Assembly: GCF_027921745.1 (NCBI RefSeq)
Contig: NC_079239.1
Location: forward strand, 3,251,501 to 3,315,500
Direction of reading: 5' to 3'
From: Schizosaccharomyces osmophilus
Lineage: Eukaryota; Ascomycota; Schizosaccharomycetes; Schizosaccharomycetales; Schizosaccharomycetaceae
Length of the DNA stretch: 64,000 bases
Positions within the stretch are counted from its first letter, which is position 1; each line of letters starts with the position of its first letter. This document shows, piece after piece, positions 54,362 through 64,000 of the stretch. The notes below the pieces were generated by a model that did no database searches, was not told where the DNA came from, and worked only from the letters and a program-made list of their open reading frames with translations. The position numbers and the translations under genes are program-made.

Positions 54362-54895
54362 AAAAGTACAAGAAAAGTTATTAAGTTTTAAAAAAAGCTC
54401 ATAGGGAATCATTTAATATATCATTCTATTCCACGATAGTCCATTCTACACAAGATATTTCACGATAATAAGTTAAAATACACAAGACTTTAACTAGGTT
54501 CAACCACCTGGCTACATCTCCTTCGATTGCTTATAGCTATTTATTTTTATACAGGGAGAGACTATGCTTGAGCGGCTTTCAGAAAACCAAAAGATTATTA
54601 CTAAAGAAGCTCAAAAATGATTGCATCTGCTATGGGAAAACTCGGCTTTTGGAACTGTTTTAGAGTAAACGATAATGACAAATTTCATTATGACAGCTAA
54701 GGCCCAAATATATATATATATATATATCTAATATAAAGAGCTTTCATATTATACAAATTTCATAAACGTAGCCTTCTATCTAAGTGATTTACAGAATAAT
54801 TGCCAATATACTATCCAAGTATACATCGCACACTGGAAATTCAAATGCGAAGGAAAAAGAAAGACACTAGATAAATAACCACCACCTTCACATTT
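54362..54895. other. Convergent region before nab2 3' end
   Basis: This gap contains a (TA)n tract near 54709-54727. No gene is seen. Confidence 0.55.
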
Positions 54896-55798
54896 TTACG
54901 ATACATGCAAATGTTCGTCTGACTCTTCAACGGCGAAATTCCGTTCGCTCAAAGAAGTCGATGGCATTGATTGTGTAGCAGAAGGTGTCCATGTCATATT
55001 TTTGCTTTTTTGAGGATGAAGAAAGCGACAACTAGGATTCAAGCAGGGATTGTATCTGCAGACAACTGGGATTGTTCCTTTGAAGGGAAGGGTAGTGCCA
55101 AACGCTGGAGATGGATGACCTTCAACGCAATCCGAGTTTTTACAGTCTCTCCCGGCGGAACACATTTTGCTACTAAGAACCATTCCTTCACCAGGAGTTG
55201 CAGCAGGAGTAGGGTGAGCAAAAACACAATCGGAACGAGTACATTTATCGGCGTATTTACAGAGAGGTATTTCTTCATCATGTTTAAAAAAACGTTTCGC
55301 AGGCGGTACGGCGGGTTTTGTTGCACTAAAGGAAGGAGCCATTGGATTAAATCTCTGCTTTGAAACAGCGCTGCTTTTTAACTTTTGACCAACGCGTTCT
55401 GATTGAAGAGGTTTTTCTTCACGCAATTCGTTTCTTGTATCATTGCCCGTAACTGTGCTAGTCTCCGGCAAACTTTCTTGGGGAATCTCTATAGGTACAG
55501 AAGGGGGGTTTTCAAAATATTGTTGTCCACTTTCATTTGATGTCTCCATTTCTCGCGAAGAATCAAACACTCGTAACTCATCAAATAACCACTGAGAAAA
55601 ATTTGAGTCAAATTCGGGTCCGATCAAATCCACAAGTTCTTCAGTAACCTGTGATTGGTCTTTTCCGTTTCCAATCATTACGAAAATGAAGTCCGTTAAA
55701 GAAGCTGCTTCTTCTGCCCAGCCATATTCGGCCAGTTTTGTTTCCACAAGCTGATGAAGCTTTGCGTTACTTTCCTGATTTTCCAGTATCGCTGCCAT
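54896..55798 (-). CDS. nab2: Poly(A)-RNA-binding CCCH zinc-finger protein Nab2
   Basis: This 300-residue protein has an N-terminal PWI-like helical domain (about 10-80), a polar linker, and three tandem CCCH fingers near 175-265: CKYADKCTRSDCVFAH, CSAGRDCKNSDCVEGH (both C-x5-C-x4-C-x3-H) and CRYNPCLNPSCRFLH (C-x4-C-x4-C-x3-H). This is the Nab2/ZC3H14 arrangement. Such proteins bind poly(A), limit tail length and assist nuclear export. The gene is a single exon, with ATG at 55798. By memory it matches SPAC14C4.06c. Confidence 0.9.
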   Translation of the reverse strand: MAAILENQESNAKLHQLVETKLAEYGWAEEAASLTDFIFVMIGNGKDQSQVTEELVDLIGPEFDSNFSQWLFDELRVFDSSREMETSNESGQQYFENPPSVPIEIPQESLPETSTVTGNDTRNELREEKPLQSERVGQKLKSSAVSKQRFNPMAPSFSATKPAVPPAKRFFKHDEEIPLCKYADKCTRSDCVFAHPTPAATPGEGMVLSSKMCSAGRDCKNSDCVEGHPSPAFGTTLPFKGTIPVVCRYNPCLNPSCRFLHPQKSKNMTWTPSATQSMPSTSLSERNFAVEESDEHLHVS

Positions 55799-56506
55799 TT
55801 TGAATACTTTTCCTTTAAACCGAAAAAGGACTAAGATACAGTCAAGAACTTTTTTCCCCGATGAAAAAGTCTATACAGCAAGTTGGGATGAGACAAAGAA
55901 CGGAACAACAAACAACCAATTCTGCTTCTCTTATAGAATTCAGGTAAAGCACTAATTTCCACAAAAAGCACGTTTCAAGCCGACAGTGACCTGAATTTGA
56001 ATCCTGTTTTGATAATTCTTCTTAAAACACTACCCAAATCGATCCAAAAATGTTAAATTATGAATATAACGGATCAAAAAGAAAACACTTCCCGGTAAGT
56101 TCACTTTGGTTCTTGGTTTCATGTCTTTTGCATCGTACTTCTCTTTCTCCTTCCACTACCGTCATAAAACCGTTTTACGGAACTCAACGCAGTGAGCAAA
56201 TAGAGAGCCAATTCTTGAAAATATGAAGCTATTATAGACAGTTTTGTGAATTGCTCATATCTCTTTCTTTTTTTTTTCTTTTTAAATTATACATTGTCGA
56301 TTCCAACTTACCCGTACTCCTATGTCCAAAGAAGCCAGGTAACAACGAAATAAGTAACAACACTAGGATTACAAGTAGAGATTCGGAACCCGCTAGCAAC
56401 AAGCATTGCATACTGCATACTGGTTTATTTCATACAATTGCTAGAGACTGATGGGATTTTTTGCATAGAAACCGAGTTTTATGCTGATAATACATTCGTT
56501 TCACTT
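55799..56506. other. nab2 upstream region
   Basis: This region contains strong splice-donor-like GTAAGT sites on both strands (plus at 56095, minus at 56311). On the minus strand, two open blocks (56411-56312 and 56228-56119) join in phase to a hydrophobic 69-residue product. Coding status is undecided. Confidence 0.35.
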
Positions 56507-56720
56507 TTAAAAGGTTTCTGGACTGTTCAATCTCTTGTAAGCCTCATCGCGCACTAGAATAACAGGTCGGCGAAATCTATATTCACCGAAGGCTTTAGGG
56601 ATTGTCTGTACGAATAGTGAAATTTACTGGAAGCGATTTTTCCTTTTTGCATATATTTATTATTACATATTGGAAAAGTGAGATTGACGCTTTGTGTGTT
56701 TTTGGAATTTCTTTATTCAT
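56507..56720 (-). CDS. Candidate 50-codon two-exon micro-gene
   Basis: Proposed exons are 56720-56667 and 56605-56507. The intron 56666-56606 runs from GTAATA to TTCGTACAG, in phase 0. The product begins MNKEIPKTHKASISLFQY and continues TIPKAFGEYRFRRPVILVRD, ending NSPETF. The second exon is 33 codons of clearly protein-like, basic sequence. No branch consensus is obvious. It lies inside the upstream region of the MFS gene on the opposite strand. The family is unknown to me; a small mitochondrial or ribosome-associated protein would fit the basic composition, but this is only a guess. Confidence 0.4.
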
Positions 56721-56853
56721 ATAGAATTTGTCTCATATTATTTGGTTGAGTTTTTTGAACTTTTCTTTTATCACACGAGTTTTGTTATAACCATTTTTAT
56801 TGAGTTATTAAAAATTGAAGAAGGATCACATAAGAAGAGGAAAATAGAAAACT

Positions 56854-58773
56854 ATGAGTCGCCGAGATGATGAACATACCCCTTTACTGGTCTCCGATCC
56901 ATCTGTAAATAGAGCCTATCGTTCGCGGACTCCATCTCCGAAAAGAGAATATTGCTCTTCTTGTCCCTTGCTCTCTCGAAGCTCTACTGAAAACGAAAAC
57001 GGTGCATCTTCTACAGTAGGTAATACCACAACATCAGACAGCAAACATAATTTAGCATCTCAAAGTTCCTCTTCTCATCAGAGTTATAAGGCTACGGATA
57101 ACAATGAACCTGTATCGTTTAATGACCCAGAAGACCAAAGCCGAGCGTTTAGTGATGAAGGCTGTAGTAGAATAGATTGTTGCATGGATACCACTCCTAG
57201 ACTTAGAAGGCGGTTGATTTCACCTTTATTAGTATTGCCGTTAAATTTTATTAATGCGTTCGCATGGGCCATGATTGAAATTCCTCTTTTGTTTCTTCTT
57301 CGGCAAGGTCTCTGTGCCAAACATTATGGCCTTGATCCCTCTGGACTAACGCCAGGTGATCCAATGTGCCGTCTTCCTGAAATTACTGCAGGTGTTTCAA
57401 AATATCGTGCTGCGTTTGGCTCTGTGGCTGCGTTCCTTGGACTATTATCCACTGCCTATTATGGTACACTAGGCGATATTTATGGCAGAAGACTCGTCTT
57501 GATGATAGCTGTATTTTTTTTACTGATTGGTGATTTGTTTCTTCTCTATCAATCATATACATCAAGTCAATTTTCTTTCATTTTACTATCTGCGTGCTTG
57601 AAAGGTATAGGAGGGTATGTCTCTACAATACTTGCTGGACAAAATTCATTTGTGGCTGACTGCACTCAAAATGAGCATCGAGCTTGGTACTTGGCTTTAA
57701 ATTTTGCTACTTACCATGTTGGCACCGCGCTTGGGCCAACTATTAGTGGATACATTTTGCAATGTTCTTCCCAGATGTATTATGTATTTGTTATAACATC
57801 AATGTTATGGACATTTTATATCCTTTACGTTTGGCTTATATTACCGGAAAGTTTAAACCGAAGTGAAGACCGTGTTCAAGGCTCTCATCTGTCTTTGTCC
57901 TCAATTTTAAACACTTGCTTGGGGCCGTTGAAAGTACTATGGCCTCAAGTTGTATGTACGGAAGAAAGCTGTTCCATTCGCCAGTATGATGTGAACTGCG
58001 ATACTCATGCTGGAAGAAGGCACTGGGATGTTATGCTAGCTGCCGTACTGATTTTCCTAGCATTAATAGGAGCCGGAGCTATGGCTTTGCTACCAATCTA
58101 TGCAGACTTTCACTTTGGTTGGGGTCCAATGAAGGCAAGTTTCATCTTGTTTACAGATTCGTTTGCCAGTGCTTTTACACTAGTTGCTATCTTTCCGTTG
58201 GTTTCCAAAATAATAGAAAGAGTTTTAGAGACACTTCACTCGTCAAAGGGTTTATTTAATTATTTAAGCAGTCGTACAGATAATCCTTCTACGTTAGAAG
58301 GAATACGAAATGTGTTCTCTTACCTGACTCTTCCTGGGTATACAAATGAGAATGTACTTCGAGCCAACACTTTGAACGAAATATACACGGTCGTTAAGCG
58401 TGATGTTTGGAACACTAGATTTAGCTTTATTGTTGCGATCTGTTCCTCTGTACTACTTGCTAAGGCCAAAACAGATGCTTCATTGTTTGTGGCTGTAATT
58501 GTTCAAGCCGTTTCTAATATGCTAATTCCGTGCGTCCAGTCTATTGCTCTGAATGGAGTTTTATCTGAATACAACGGGCGAATATTAGCCGCGTTTGCCG
58601 TCTTTGAAGCTGCCGCTTTAATTATAAGAGGCCCTATGTACGCATATATATATGCTGCTTCGGTTGATACCTCATTCCCTAATCTAATTTTTTATGTGAG
58701 CGCCCTTTTATATGTTATTTGCTTGGTGGTAACTTATTTTATGAGACTGTATAAACCGTTGAATCGGAAGTAA
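56854..58773 (+). CDS. MFS transporter
   Basis: This 639-residue single-exon protein starts with about 110 hydrophilic Ser-rich cytosolic residues (MSRRDDEHTPLLVSDPS, with a dileucine-type sorting motif). Around 12 membrane spans follow. The MFS motif A appears as YYGTLGDIYGRRLVLM between spans 2 and 3, and a long central loop separates the two halves. A substrate cannot be inferred; the acidic-dileucine start suggests vacuolar sorting. By memory it matches SPAC14C4.07. Confidence 0.88.
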   Translation: MSRRDDEHTPLLVSDPSVNRAYRSRTPSPKREYCSSCPLLSRSSTENENGASSTVGNTTTSDSKHNLASQSSSSHQSYKATDNNEPVSFNDPEDQSRAFSDEGCSRIDCCMDTTPRLRRRLISPLLVLPLNFINAFAWAMIEIPLLFLLRQGLCAKHYGLDPSGLTPGDPMCRLPEITAGVSKYRAAFGSVAAFLGLLSTAYYGTLGDIYGRRLVLMIAVFFLLIGDLFLLYQSYTSSQFSFILLSACLKGIGGYVSTILAGQNSFVADCTQNEHRAWYLALNFATYHVGTALGPTISGYILQCSSQMYYVFVITSMLWTFYILYVWLILPESLNRSEDRVQGSHLSLSSILNTCLGPLKVLWPQVVCTEESCSIRQYDVNCDTHAGRRHWDVMLAAVLIFLALIGAGAMALLPIYADFHFGWGPMKASFILFTDSFASAFTLVAIFPLVSKIIERVLETLHSSKGLFNYLSSRTDNPSTLEGIRNVFSYLTLPGYTNENVLRANTLNEIYTVVKRDVWNTRFSFIVAICSSVLLAKAKTDASLFVAVIVQAVSNMLIPCVQSIALNGVLSEYNGRILAAFAVFEAAALIIRGPMYAYIYAASVDTSFPNLIFYVSALLYVICLVVTYFMRLYKPLNRK

Positions 58774-59007
58774 TCACTTAACTTATTTCGCAACATTGGT
58801 CGTAAGTACTGTGGCTTATACGTTACGATTATAATTTACCTCTTACTTTTCTATTTGTTCTCTTTTTCTTTGTTCTTTTTAGTTTAACGTCGCGTGGTGC
58901 TTTACTTTTGCGAACGCGTCTACGCGTCAACTCCCTCTTCTATCTTTGCAGCTTCTGGACTTTGACTTATACCAAACACTCCCATCAAAATAGAGTCAAG
59001 ATAAGAA
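58774..59007. promoter_or_regulatory. Promoter with paired MCB sites
   Basis: Two ACGCGT sites lie at 58914-58919 and 58922-58927, 2 bp apart and about 81-94 bp before the next ATG. Paired MCB elements bind MBF (Cdc10-Res) in fission yeast, so G1/S or pre-meiotic S expression is expected. Confidence 0.6.
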
Positions 59008-59532
59008 ATGCTAGCTAAGACTTTATTAGAGAATCTTGAGAAACGTTTAAAACATCTGGAATTATTAATGAGCTTTTTTGATCCCAATCGAATGAAGTAC
59101 CTACGTGAAATGGAAACTCGACTGTTAGAATCAAATGCATATTATGAGCTTTATAATGAGTATAAGAACATCATTCAATCAACTATTACTTGTTCAGAGA
59201 AAAGAACTCTTATTTTTGAACCTGAACTATCAAACATGGAAGCACTCTTAAATTTCTGCAATGACACCAAGAAAATTGCCAGTTATGACCAAAGAAGGTT
59301 TGCTAAAGATTTCTTGCTTTTTTTAAACGAACACAGAGTCGCCTTAAAACAGTTTACACACCTTCAGCAGCTTTTAAACGAACATCACGAATTACTTAAA
59401 CGAACAGTTCGTTTAATACTTTTTCACTATATTGAACCAATGTTACTTCAAAATCACGTACTAGTAGATCTTCGTTTGCGACTGCGAATATTAGAGAGGA
59501 AAGTTGCTAACGAGACTCCACACTACCCATAA
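59008..59532 (+). CDS. mug5: Helical protein at the mug5 position
   Basis: This 174-residue protein is almost entirely charged and helical, with Leu heptad-like spacing (LLENLEKRLKHLELL) and no recognised domain. The symbol is assigned only from synteny (between the MFS gene and agn1, as mug5 in S. pombe). A paired MCB promoter fits a meiosis- or S-phase-regulated gene. Function is unknown. The single exon uses the first in-frame ATG. Confidence 0.6.
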   Translation: MLAKTLLENLEKRLKHLELLMSFFDPNRMKYLREMETRLLESNAYYELYNEYKNIIQSTITCSEKRTLIFEPELSNMEALLNFCNDTKKIASYDQRRFAKDFLLFLNEHRVALKQFTHLQQLLNEHHELLKRTVRLILFHYIEPMLLQNHVLVDLRLRLRILERKVANETPHYP

Positions 59533-60108
59533 GATGAAGAAGGAAAGTTACTGAAAAATTGGCGAAGGTTTAATCCCATCATACAAACATTTGATTATTT
59601 CAAAGTTTTTAGGTTTACAAAAACAATATGTTGGCTGGTTAAATAAACAAACGTCTTGTCGTTGCTTACTTTCTTTCACATCTTTCTTCAGTTTGTCCAA
59701 AAATGGTCGACCAGTTGGAAAGTAAAGTAGGCGTTTGTGCTGTACAGTGTACAGCAAAAACTTTTGTTTATTTAATTTCCACTAATGGCTTCCTAAAACT
59801 AGCGTTATGGCTGACAATAGTAATTAGCCAGCCTTTTTTTGTATTTCTATGTGAGCATTCGGCGCATGCCAGCCACCGACTCTAAATTCAGAGATGCCTA
59901 ACAAGCCCAGTCCAAAAAGGAGAATTGTATATAAGATGAAATCAGGGGCTACAAAGGGTTCTGTAGATTAAATCTAATCAGCTCGCTGGCGGAGCTGGAT
60001 ATTTCTTTGTTGAAGTAGTGACAAAGAATTAGAGACAAAGAAAATCTATAGAACCCCTTGGGATTAAATTGTATTCCAGCCTTACTCTATCATTTCACTT
60101 CAAGCAAA
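59533..60108. promoter_or_regulatory. agn1 upstream region with CCAGCC sites and TATA box
   Basis: CCAGCC occurs at 59828-59833, 59869-59874 and 60076-60081 (the last in the leader), and TATATAAG at 59928-59935. In S. pombe, CCAGCC is the Ace2 site controlling cell-separation genes including agn1. The 60-codon frame at 59703-59885 overlaps these sites and is not regarded as a gene. Confidence 0.65.
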
Positions 60109-61383
60109 ATGAAATTTATACTATTTGTCGCTCTGCTGGTTATGAGTTTCACTAGCCTGGTTCAGGCTAGCAAGTTGGTTGTCGCACACTTCATTGTTGG
60201 AAACACATACCCATATACCGTTGAAAATTGGGAACAAGACATTAAGGATGCTCATTCAGCAGGAATTGATGGTTTCGCTTTAAACTTAGGTAGTGATGCT
60301 TGGCAAGTCGAGCGTATCAGTGATGCCTACGAAGCAGCTGCTAGCGTATCTTCAGATTTTAAGCTTTTCTTATCCTTTGATATGACCGTTATGCCAGCAA
60401 ATTCGGATTACATTGAAGGACTAGTGAGAAGATTTGCTAACAGCCCTAATCAATTATGGTGGGATAACAAAGTTTTTGTTTCGACCTTTTCTGGTGAAAG
60501 CGACTTTTTCGGATACTCAGATGTTAGTACCGGATGGAATTCTGCTATAAAGGAACCACTAGAATCTGCCGGATATCCTATTTTCTTTGCTCCAAGTTGG
60601 ACTTCCTTGGGAGGAGGAGCTTTACAACAAAGCGTAACCGATGGCTTTGTTTCCTGGAACACATGGCCTACAAGTTCTGCTGATATGAATGCTAATGATG
60701 ACCACTATTACAAGCAATTAGCGAATTCTTTGGGTAAAATTTACATTGCACCTATTTCACCATGGTTTTATACCCACTTAGCTTATAAAAACTGGGCTTA
60801 CAAAAGTGACTGGCTCTATATGGATCGCTTGCAAGAAATGTTGGATGTTCAACCTGATATGATTGAGGTTTTGACCTGGAATGACTTTGGTGAGTCTCAT
60901 TATATCGGTAAGGTCCAAGGTGCTTTACCTTATGGATCTGAGGATTATGTTCAAGGCTTTGATCACACTGCTTGGCGCCTTATGATGGCTCCATATATTG
61001 CTGCTTATAAAGATGGAGCAACTAAACCCTATATCAACTTTGAGTCTCTCTTTTACTGGTATAGACCTACTTCGAAGTACAGTGTACCTACTAAGGATAG
61101 TGTTGGTTATCCTTCTGGCGGTGATTATGATGAAGACAAAATTTTTGCTGTAGTGTATCTGCTGCAGTCTGCTGAAATCACCATCTCGTGCGGTGAAAAC
61201 AGCCAAACTTTCACTGGCAATGCAGGTGTTAACCGTGTTTCTATAAACATGGTTCCAGGCTCTAGTCCTAGATTCAGTGTTTCTCGACAAGGTAATGAAA
61301 TGGCTTCACAAACTGGACCTAAAATCGAGGGAACGACTTCTGTTTATAACTTCAATGCCTATACTGGCACGTTGTTTTTTTAA
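60109..61383 (+). CDS. agn1: Glucan endo-1,3-alpha-glucosidase (GH71)
   Basis: This 424-residue secreted GH71 mutanase hydrolyses the 1,3-alpha-glucan around the primary septum so daughter cells separate. The signal peptide MKFILFVALLVMSFTSLVQA ends before SKLVVAHFIVGNTYPYT, the usual start of the mature enzyme. Family stretches include DGFALNLGSDAW, FLSFDMTVMP, ISPWFYTHLAYKNW and EVLTWNDFGESHYIG. Length equals that recalled for S. pombe Agn1. The ATG at 60109 places the signal peptide at the N-terminus; the upstream codons start at a TTG. Confidence 0.96.
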   Translation: MKFILFVALLVMSFTSLVQASKLVVAHFIVGNTYPYTVENWEQDIKDAHSAGIDGFALNLGSDAWQVERISDAYEAAASVSSDFKLFLSFDMTVMPANSDYIEGLVRRFANSPNQLWWDNKVFVSTFSGESDFFGYSDVSTGWNSAIKEPLESAGYPIFFAPSWTSLGGGALQQSVTDGFVSWNTWPTSSADMNANDDHYYKQLANSLGKIYIAPISPWFYTHLAYKNWAYKSDWLYMDRLQEMLDVQPDMIEVLTWNDFGESHYIGKVQGALPYGSEDYVQGFDHTAWRLMMAPYIAAYKDGATKPYINFESLFYWYRPTSKYSVPTKDSVGYPSGGDYDEDKIFAVVYLLQSAEITISCGENSQTFTGNAGVNRVSINMVPGSSPRFSVSRQGNEMASQTGPKIEGTTSVYNFNAYTGTLFF

Positions 61384-61894
61384 ACTGATGTTCACTACTC
61401 AGCTGAGTTTATACTATAAAATGACTTTTCATTGAGATGGTTTTGATTTTTTATGTTTTCCTTTGCTCCTAATGCAGATGTTTGCTGCTCATCCTTTATA
61501 AAGGAATTTATACATATTTTTCGCCATTTCTTTGCTGACATGATACCTTTATTTATAACCCGTCCGAGAACTAAGAAGTTCTTATTAAATGTGTCGGGAT
61601 ATAGATACCAATCGTGACTTTCCCTCATGTTTTTGATTGTTCATTTCTGGACTATGCTAATACACACCTCCCTCGTTAATGTTCATCCTATAGAATGCAC
61701 CATCTCTTTTTCCTCTTTTTTGTTCGGCTATTAGAATTTATACTTTTGTTTATAGAATAACTAATTTAATCAATTAGATTTTTCATCAGAAAATCCAAGA
61801 ATCATTTCGGGGTAGTAATCTAATATGCCGTATTTATATATCTGTTTATGTAGTAAAAGAGGCAAAAAAGAGCAAGCCTTATTCATCAATATAA
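61384..61894. other. Convergent agn1-Nudix 3' region
   Basis: This is an AT-rich 3'-3' gap with no gene seen. Confidence 0.6.
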
Positions 61895-62936
61895 TTACTT
61901 TAAATGTTGTAATAACTTAAAAAGGAGAAAGCAGCAGACTATAATACGAAACAGAAATCCGATTATTAAAGCCAGCTTTAAGTACTTATAGTATCCTTGA
62001 AGTGTTTTGAGAGCCCAATTGCCTTGGGGGTATTTGCTAGACATATTTCTTTTGTATTTCCATGATATGATATTTGTAATAACTCGAAAGTCGTACTGCT
62101 GAAAGTAAGGTAAAGTCCATATGATACAGGATTTCGCAGAAGAAGGGGAAAAGTAAACAAATAAGTCGACGAATATGCTGTGTGTAATACCCCATAGCAA
62201 TGGTCGTTTGTCGACGGGAAGCTGAGAAGCTGGTGAATCAATATGAGGTTCTAAACGTATCGCTGAATAGTACAATTTACCAACAAAGAATTGCAAGAAA
62301 GGCTCTAAAGAAGGTAAGGTATGACTTGCAATAGCCCGAGAAGGATCAACTTTTATACGAGTAAAAAATGTTGGGCGCAAAAGATCGCTGAGATGGATCC
62401 ATTGGGCAGAAAACACTTCAGTTTCATCAAGGCGGAACTCACAAAGCTTGGGTAATACAAAAACTAAAAAGAAAACAGATAGTTAGAATAGTCGTTTATC
62501 GAGAAAAGATGCACGTACCAAAAGATGAAAGCACTAGTAAAGGAGTGCTACCCCAGTTAGAAGAAATAACTCGTTCATCTAGAGAACCGGCAAGATATGC
62601 CCCTTGCTCGCAAAGATCAATACCAACTTCTTCTCTTGTTTCTCGTATAGCAGTGTGAACATCGGATTTATCATCTACTTCACGAACGCCACCAGGCAAA
62701 GCGACATGACCAGACCATCGATCTGTTTCACGAAAAGATCTCTGAATTAGTAGGACATGAGGCGTTACACTAGAAGGAATTCGATGGATCCAATTCGGGG
62801 TAGATGTTGTTTGAGGAGGGTCTGTTGCAAGAATCACAGCAACGGATGCTCGTTTTTTGAGTCCGTTTGTAACTGAAGCCGGCGTCTTCTGTCCCAAAAT
62901 CTGCAAGCCTGTAAGTAGATCTAAGTCAAAATTCAT
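61895..62936 (-). CDS. Nudix hydrolase with C-terminal membrane anchor
   Basis: Two exons are proposed: 62936-62519 and 62463-61895, coding 328 residues. The intron has GTACGT, CTAACT and TTTTTAG, in phase 1. The Nudix box reads [12 protein letters not shown], then [13 protein letters not shown], most like the NUDT7/NUDT8/Pcd1 CoA-pyrophosphatase branch. The second half has an unusual extension with a hydrophobic segment near residues 300-320 ([19 protein letters not shown]), suggesting a tail anchor in an organelle membrane. The substrate is not proven. By memory it matches SPAC14C4.10c. Confidence 0.87.
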
Positions 62937-63604
62937 TTTAGAGCATTAATAGACGTAAATAAACATAAAATAGACAGATTTTCTTCTGGTTAACTTCTAT
63001 CATTCAAATACAAGAGACACATATACAGCCTCTGTTTTTCTATTCGAATTCGTTATGATAAACAGAAACAGATAAGTTCAGAAACGATTGCAAACTGTAA
63101 GTACGTTTTAAGCTAAGGTAATTAGTAATCCTCGCACAGTACTGTCAATAAGTCTTTGTCTTTGTCGGAATTGGTTAAAGACGCAGAGCTCAAGATGGGT
63201 TTCTGGTATGCAACGTAATTACGAGAGTCAGTAAAAGTCAAAATAAACGCATCAATGGAAGCCTAAATTCAACTGAAACGATTTTACAGAAAATGAAAAT
63301 GATAGAAGTATACACGACGTAAAAATATACCTTTCGAAAAGACCGCTAAAACCTTGAATTTCTTCAAACCTTTTTACGTTCCAAGCTACATAATTCTACA
63401 TAAAAGGTATATTTTTTAGCAATTATTTGGCAACAAAAGGCATTTTATTATTCTATGCTTGCTTGTTTATTTCTTTTGGTGTACCTTTATGGTGGTGATG
63501 CTTATCACTTACACAGGCTTACTACAACTCACTAAATGAATTCAGGTATGTTTGTAATGACTGAAACACAACCATTCACTGCCAGATTCTAAGTCGATTA
63601 AACA
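62937..63604. other. Divergent Nudix-vtc2 intergenic region
   Basis: Promoters for both genes are expected here. No specific element is claimed. Confidence 0.5.
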
Positions 63605-64000
63605 ATGCGTTTTACTGACAGTTTGGAGGCTGGTATTTATCAACCATGGAGGGAACATTACATGGATTATGTGAATCTGAAGCACTTACTGAAGGCGGAT
63701 GAAGAATCTCCTGTATGGGGAGAAAACGATGAATCGCGTTTCGTATCTGCTCTAGACGACCAGTTGGAAAAGGTAATGCTAAAAAAATTGAATAGAAGGA
63801 AAGGAGCGGTTCATTGTATCTGAACATTCAACTGCTTCTTTGAAGAAGCCTTGTTGAGAGTCCTTGAAATACATGAATACTAACATGATAGGTATCTTTG
63901 TTTCATCAGAAGATTTGGAATGATTTAAATGAATCACTGACTGGTGTTGAAACCAGTTATGACTCTTCTAACGAATTTACCGACGAAACTATAACAAACG
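63605..64000 (+). CDS. vtc2: SPX-domain VTC-type polyphosphate polymerase subunit (3' end missing)
   Basis: Exon 1 is 63605-63772 and exon 2 starts at 63892 and runs off the window; the 119-bp intron has GTAATG, a TACTAAC branch and ATGATAG, in phase 0. The visible 92 residues are the start of an SPX domain: MRFTDSLEAGIYQPWREHYM, then YVNLKHLLK and ESRFVSALDDQLEKV. This matches Vtc2/Vtc3-type subunits of the vacuolar transporter chaperone, which senses inositol pyrophosphate and makes polyphosphate. The symbol depends partly on synteny, because the TTM and membrane domains are outside. Confidence 0.75.

Noticed and set aside
59703-59885. 60-codon frame before agn1
   Set aside because: It overlaps the CCAGCC sites upstream of the agn1 TATA box and shows no family or biased codons.

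Overview
The window is nuclear DNA of a fission yeast (genus Schizosaccharomyces). It is AT-rich with compact, mostly uninterrupted genes. Introns are short, with GTAnGT-type donors and CTRAY-like branch sites. Nearly every long reading frame is recognisable as the orthologue of an S. pombe chromosome I gene (etr1, pda1, sec74, pyp2, cid1, ptr1, din1, uga1, smc5, mek1, man1, agn1). Protein divergence, several gene-length differences and a candidate block join suggest a species other than S. pombe, such as one of the S. octosporus/S. cryophilus/S. osmophilus group; the species itself cannot be fixed from the sequence. No mobile elements, virus-like copies, CRISPR arrays or rRNA genes were seen.

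Layout. (1) 0-13.2 kb matches the S. pombe SPAC26F1 neighbourhood as I remember it: a truncated FUSC/brefeldin-A-sensitivity-type membrane protein, an aldo-keto reductase, phosphoglycerate mutase gpm1, mitochondrial enoyl reductase etr1, pyruvate dehydrogenase E1-alpha pda1, pinin-like pnn1 and the ARF exchange factor sec74. (2) 13.2-18.9 kb is gene-poor. It holds a Yippee-like zinc protein, a three-exon mic10 (MICOS) and a long regulated upstream region for pyp2. (3) 18.9-40.3 kb matches the SPAC19D5 neighbourhood: pyp2, an EMC10 homologue, cid1 (7 exons), the 3217-residue HECT ligase ptr1, imp3, ctf8, din1 and uga1. (4) 40.8-64 kb matches the SPAC14C4 neighbourhood: a DUF1770 protein, smc5, dad3, mek1, tRNA-Asp, a DJ-1/PfpI-like protein without its nucleophile, man1, nab2, an MFS transporter, a mug5-position gene, agn1, a Nudix hydrolase and the 5' end of a vtc2-type SPX gene.

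The genes are unrelated housekeeping, stress, RNA-processing and meiosis/cell-cycle genes, each with its own promoter, so this is an ordinary eukaryotic chromosomal segment rather than one system. The most useful extras are spliced or short genes that are easily missed (mic10, dad3, ctf8 exon 2, the 19-nt first exon of imp3), several candidate micro-genes of about 47-110 codons, a start-stop upstream ORF in the pyp2 leader, a 54-bp tandem repeat in the luminal part of Man1, a 65-bp divergent smc5/dad3 intergene, and promoter motifs that fit known regulators (ATF/CRE for pyp2, CCAGCC sites for agn1, MCB and FLEX-like sites before meiotic genes). Coordinates of spliced genes were worked out by hand from splice signals and reading-frame phase.
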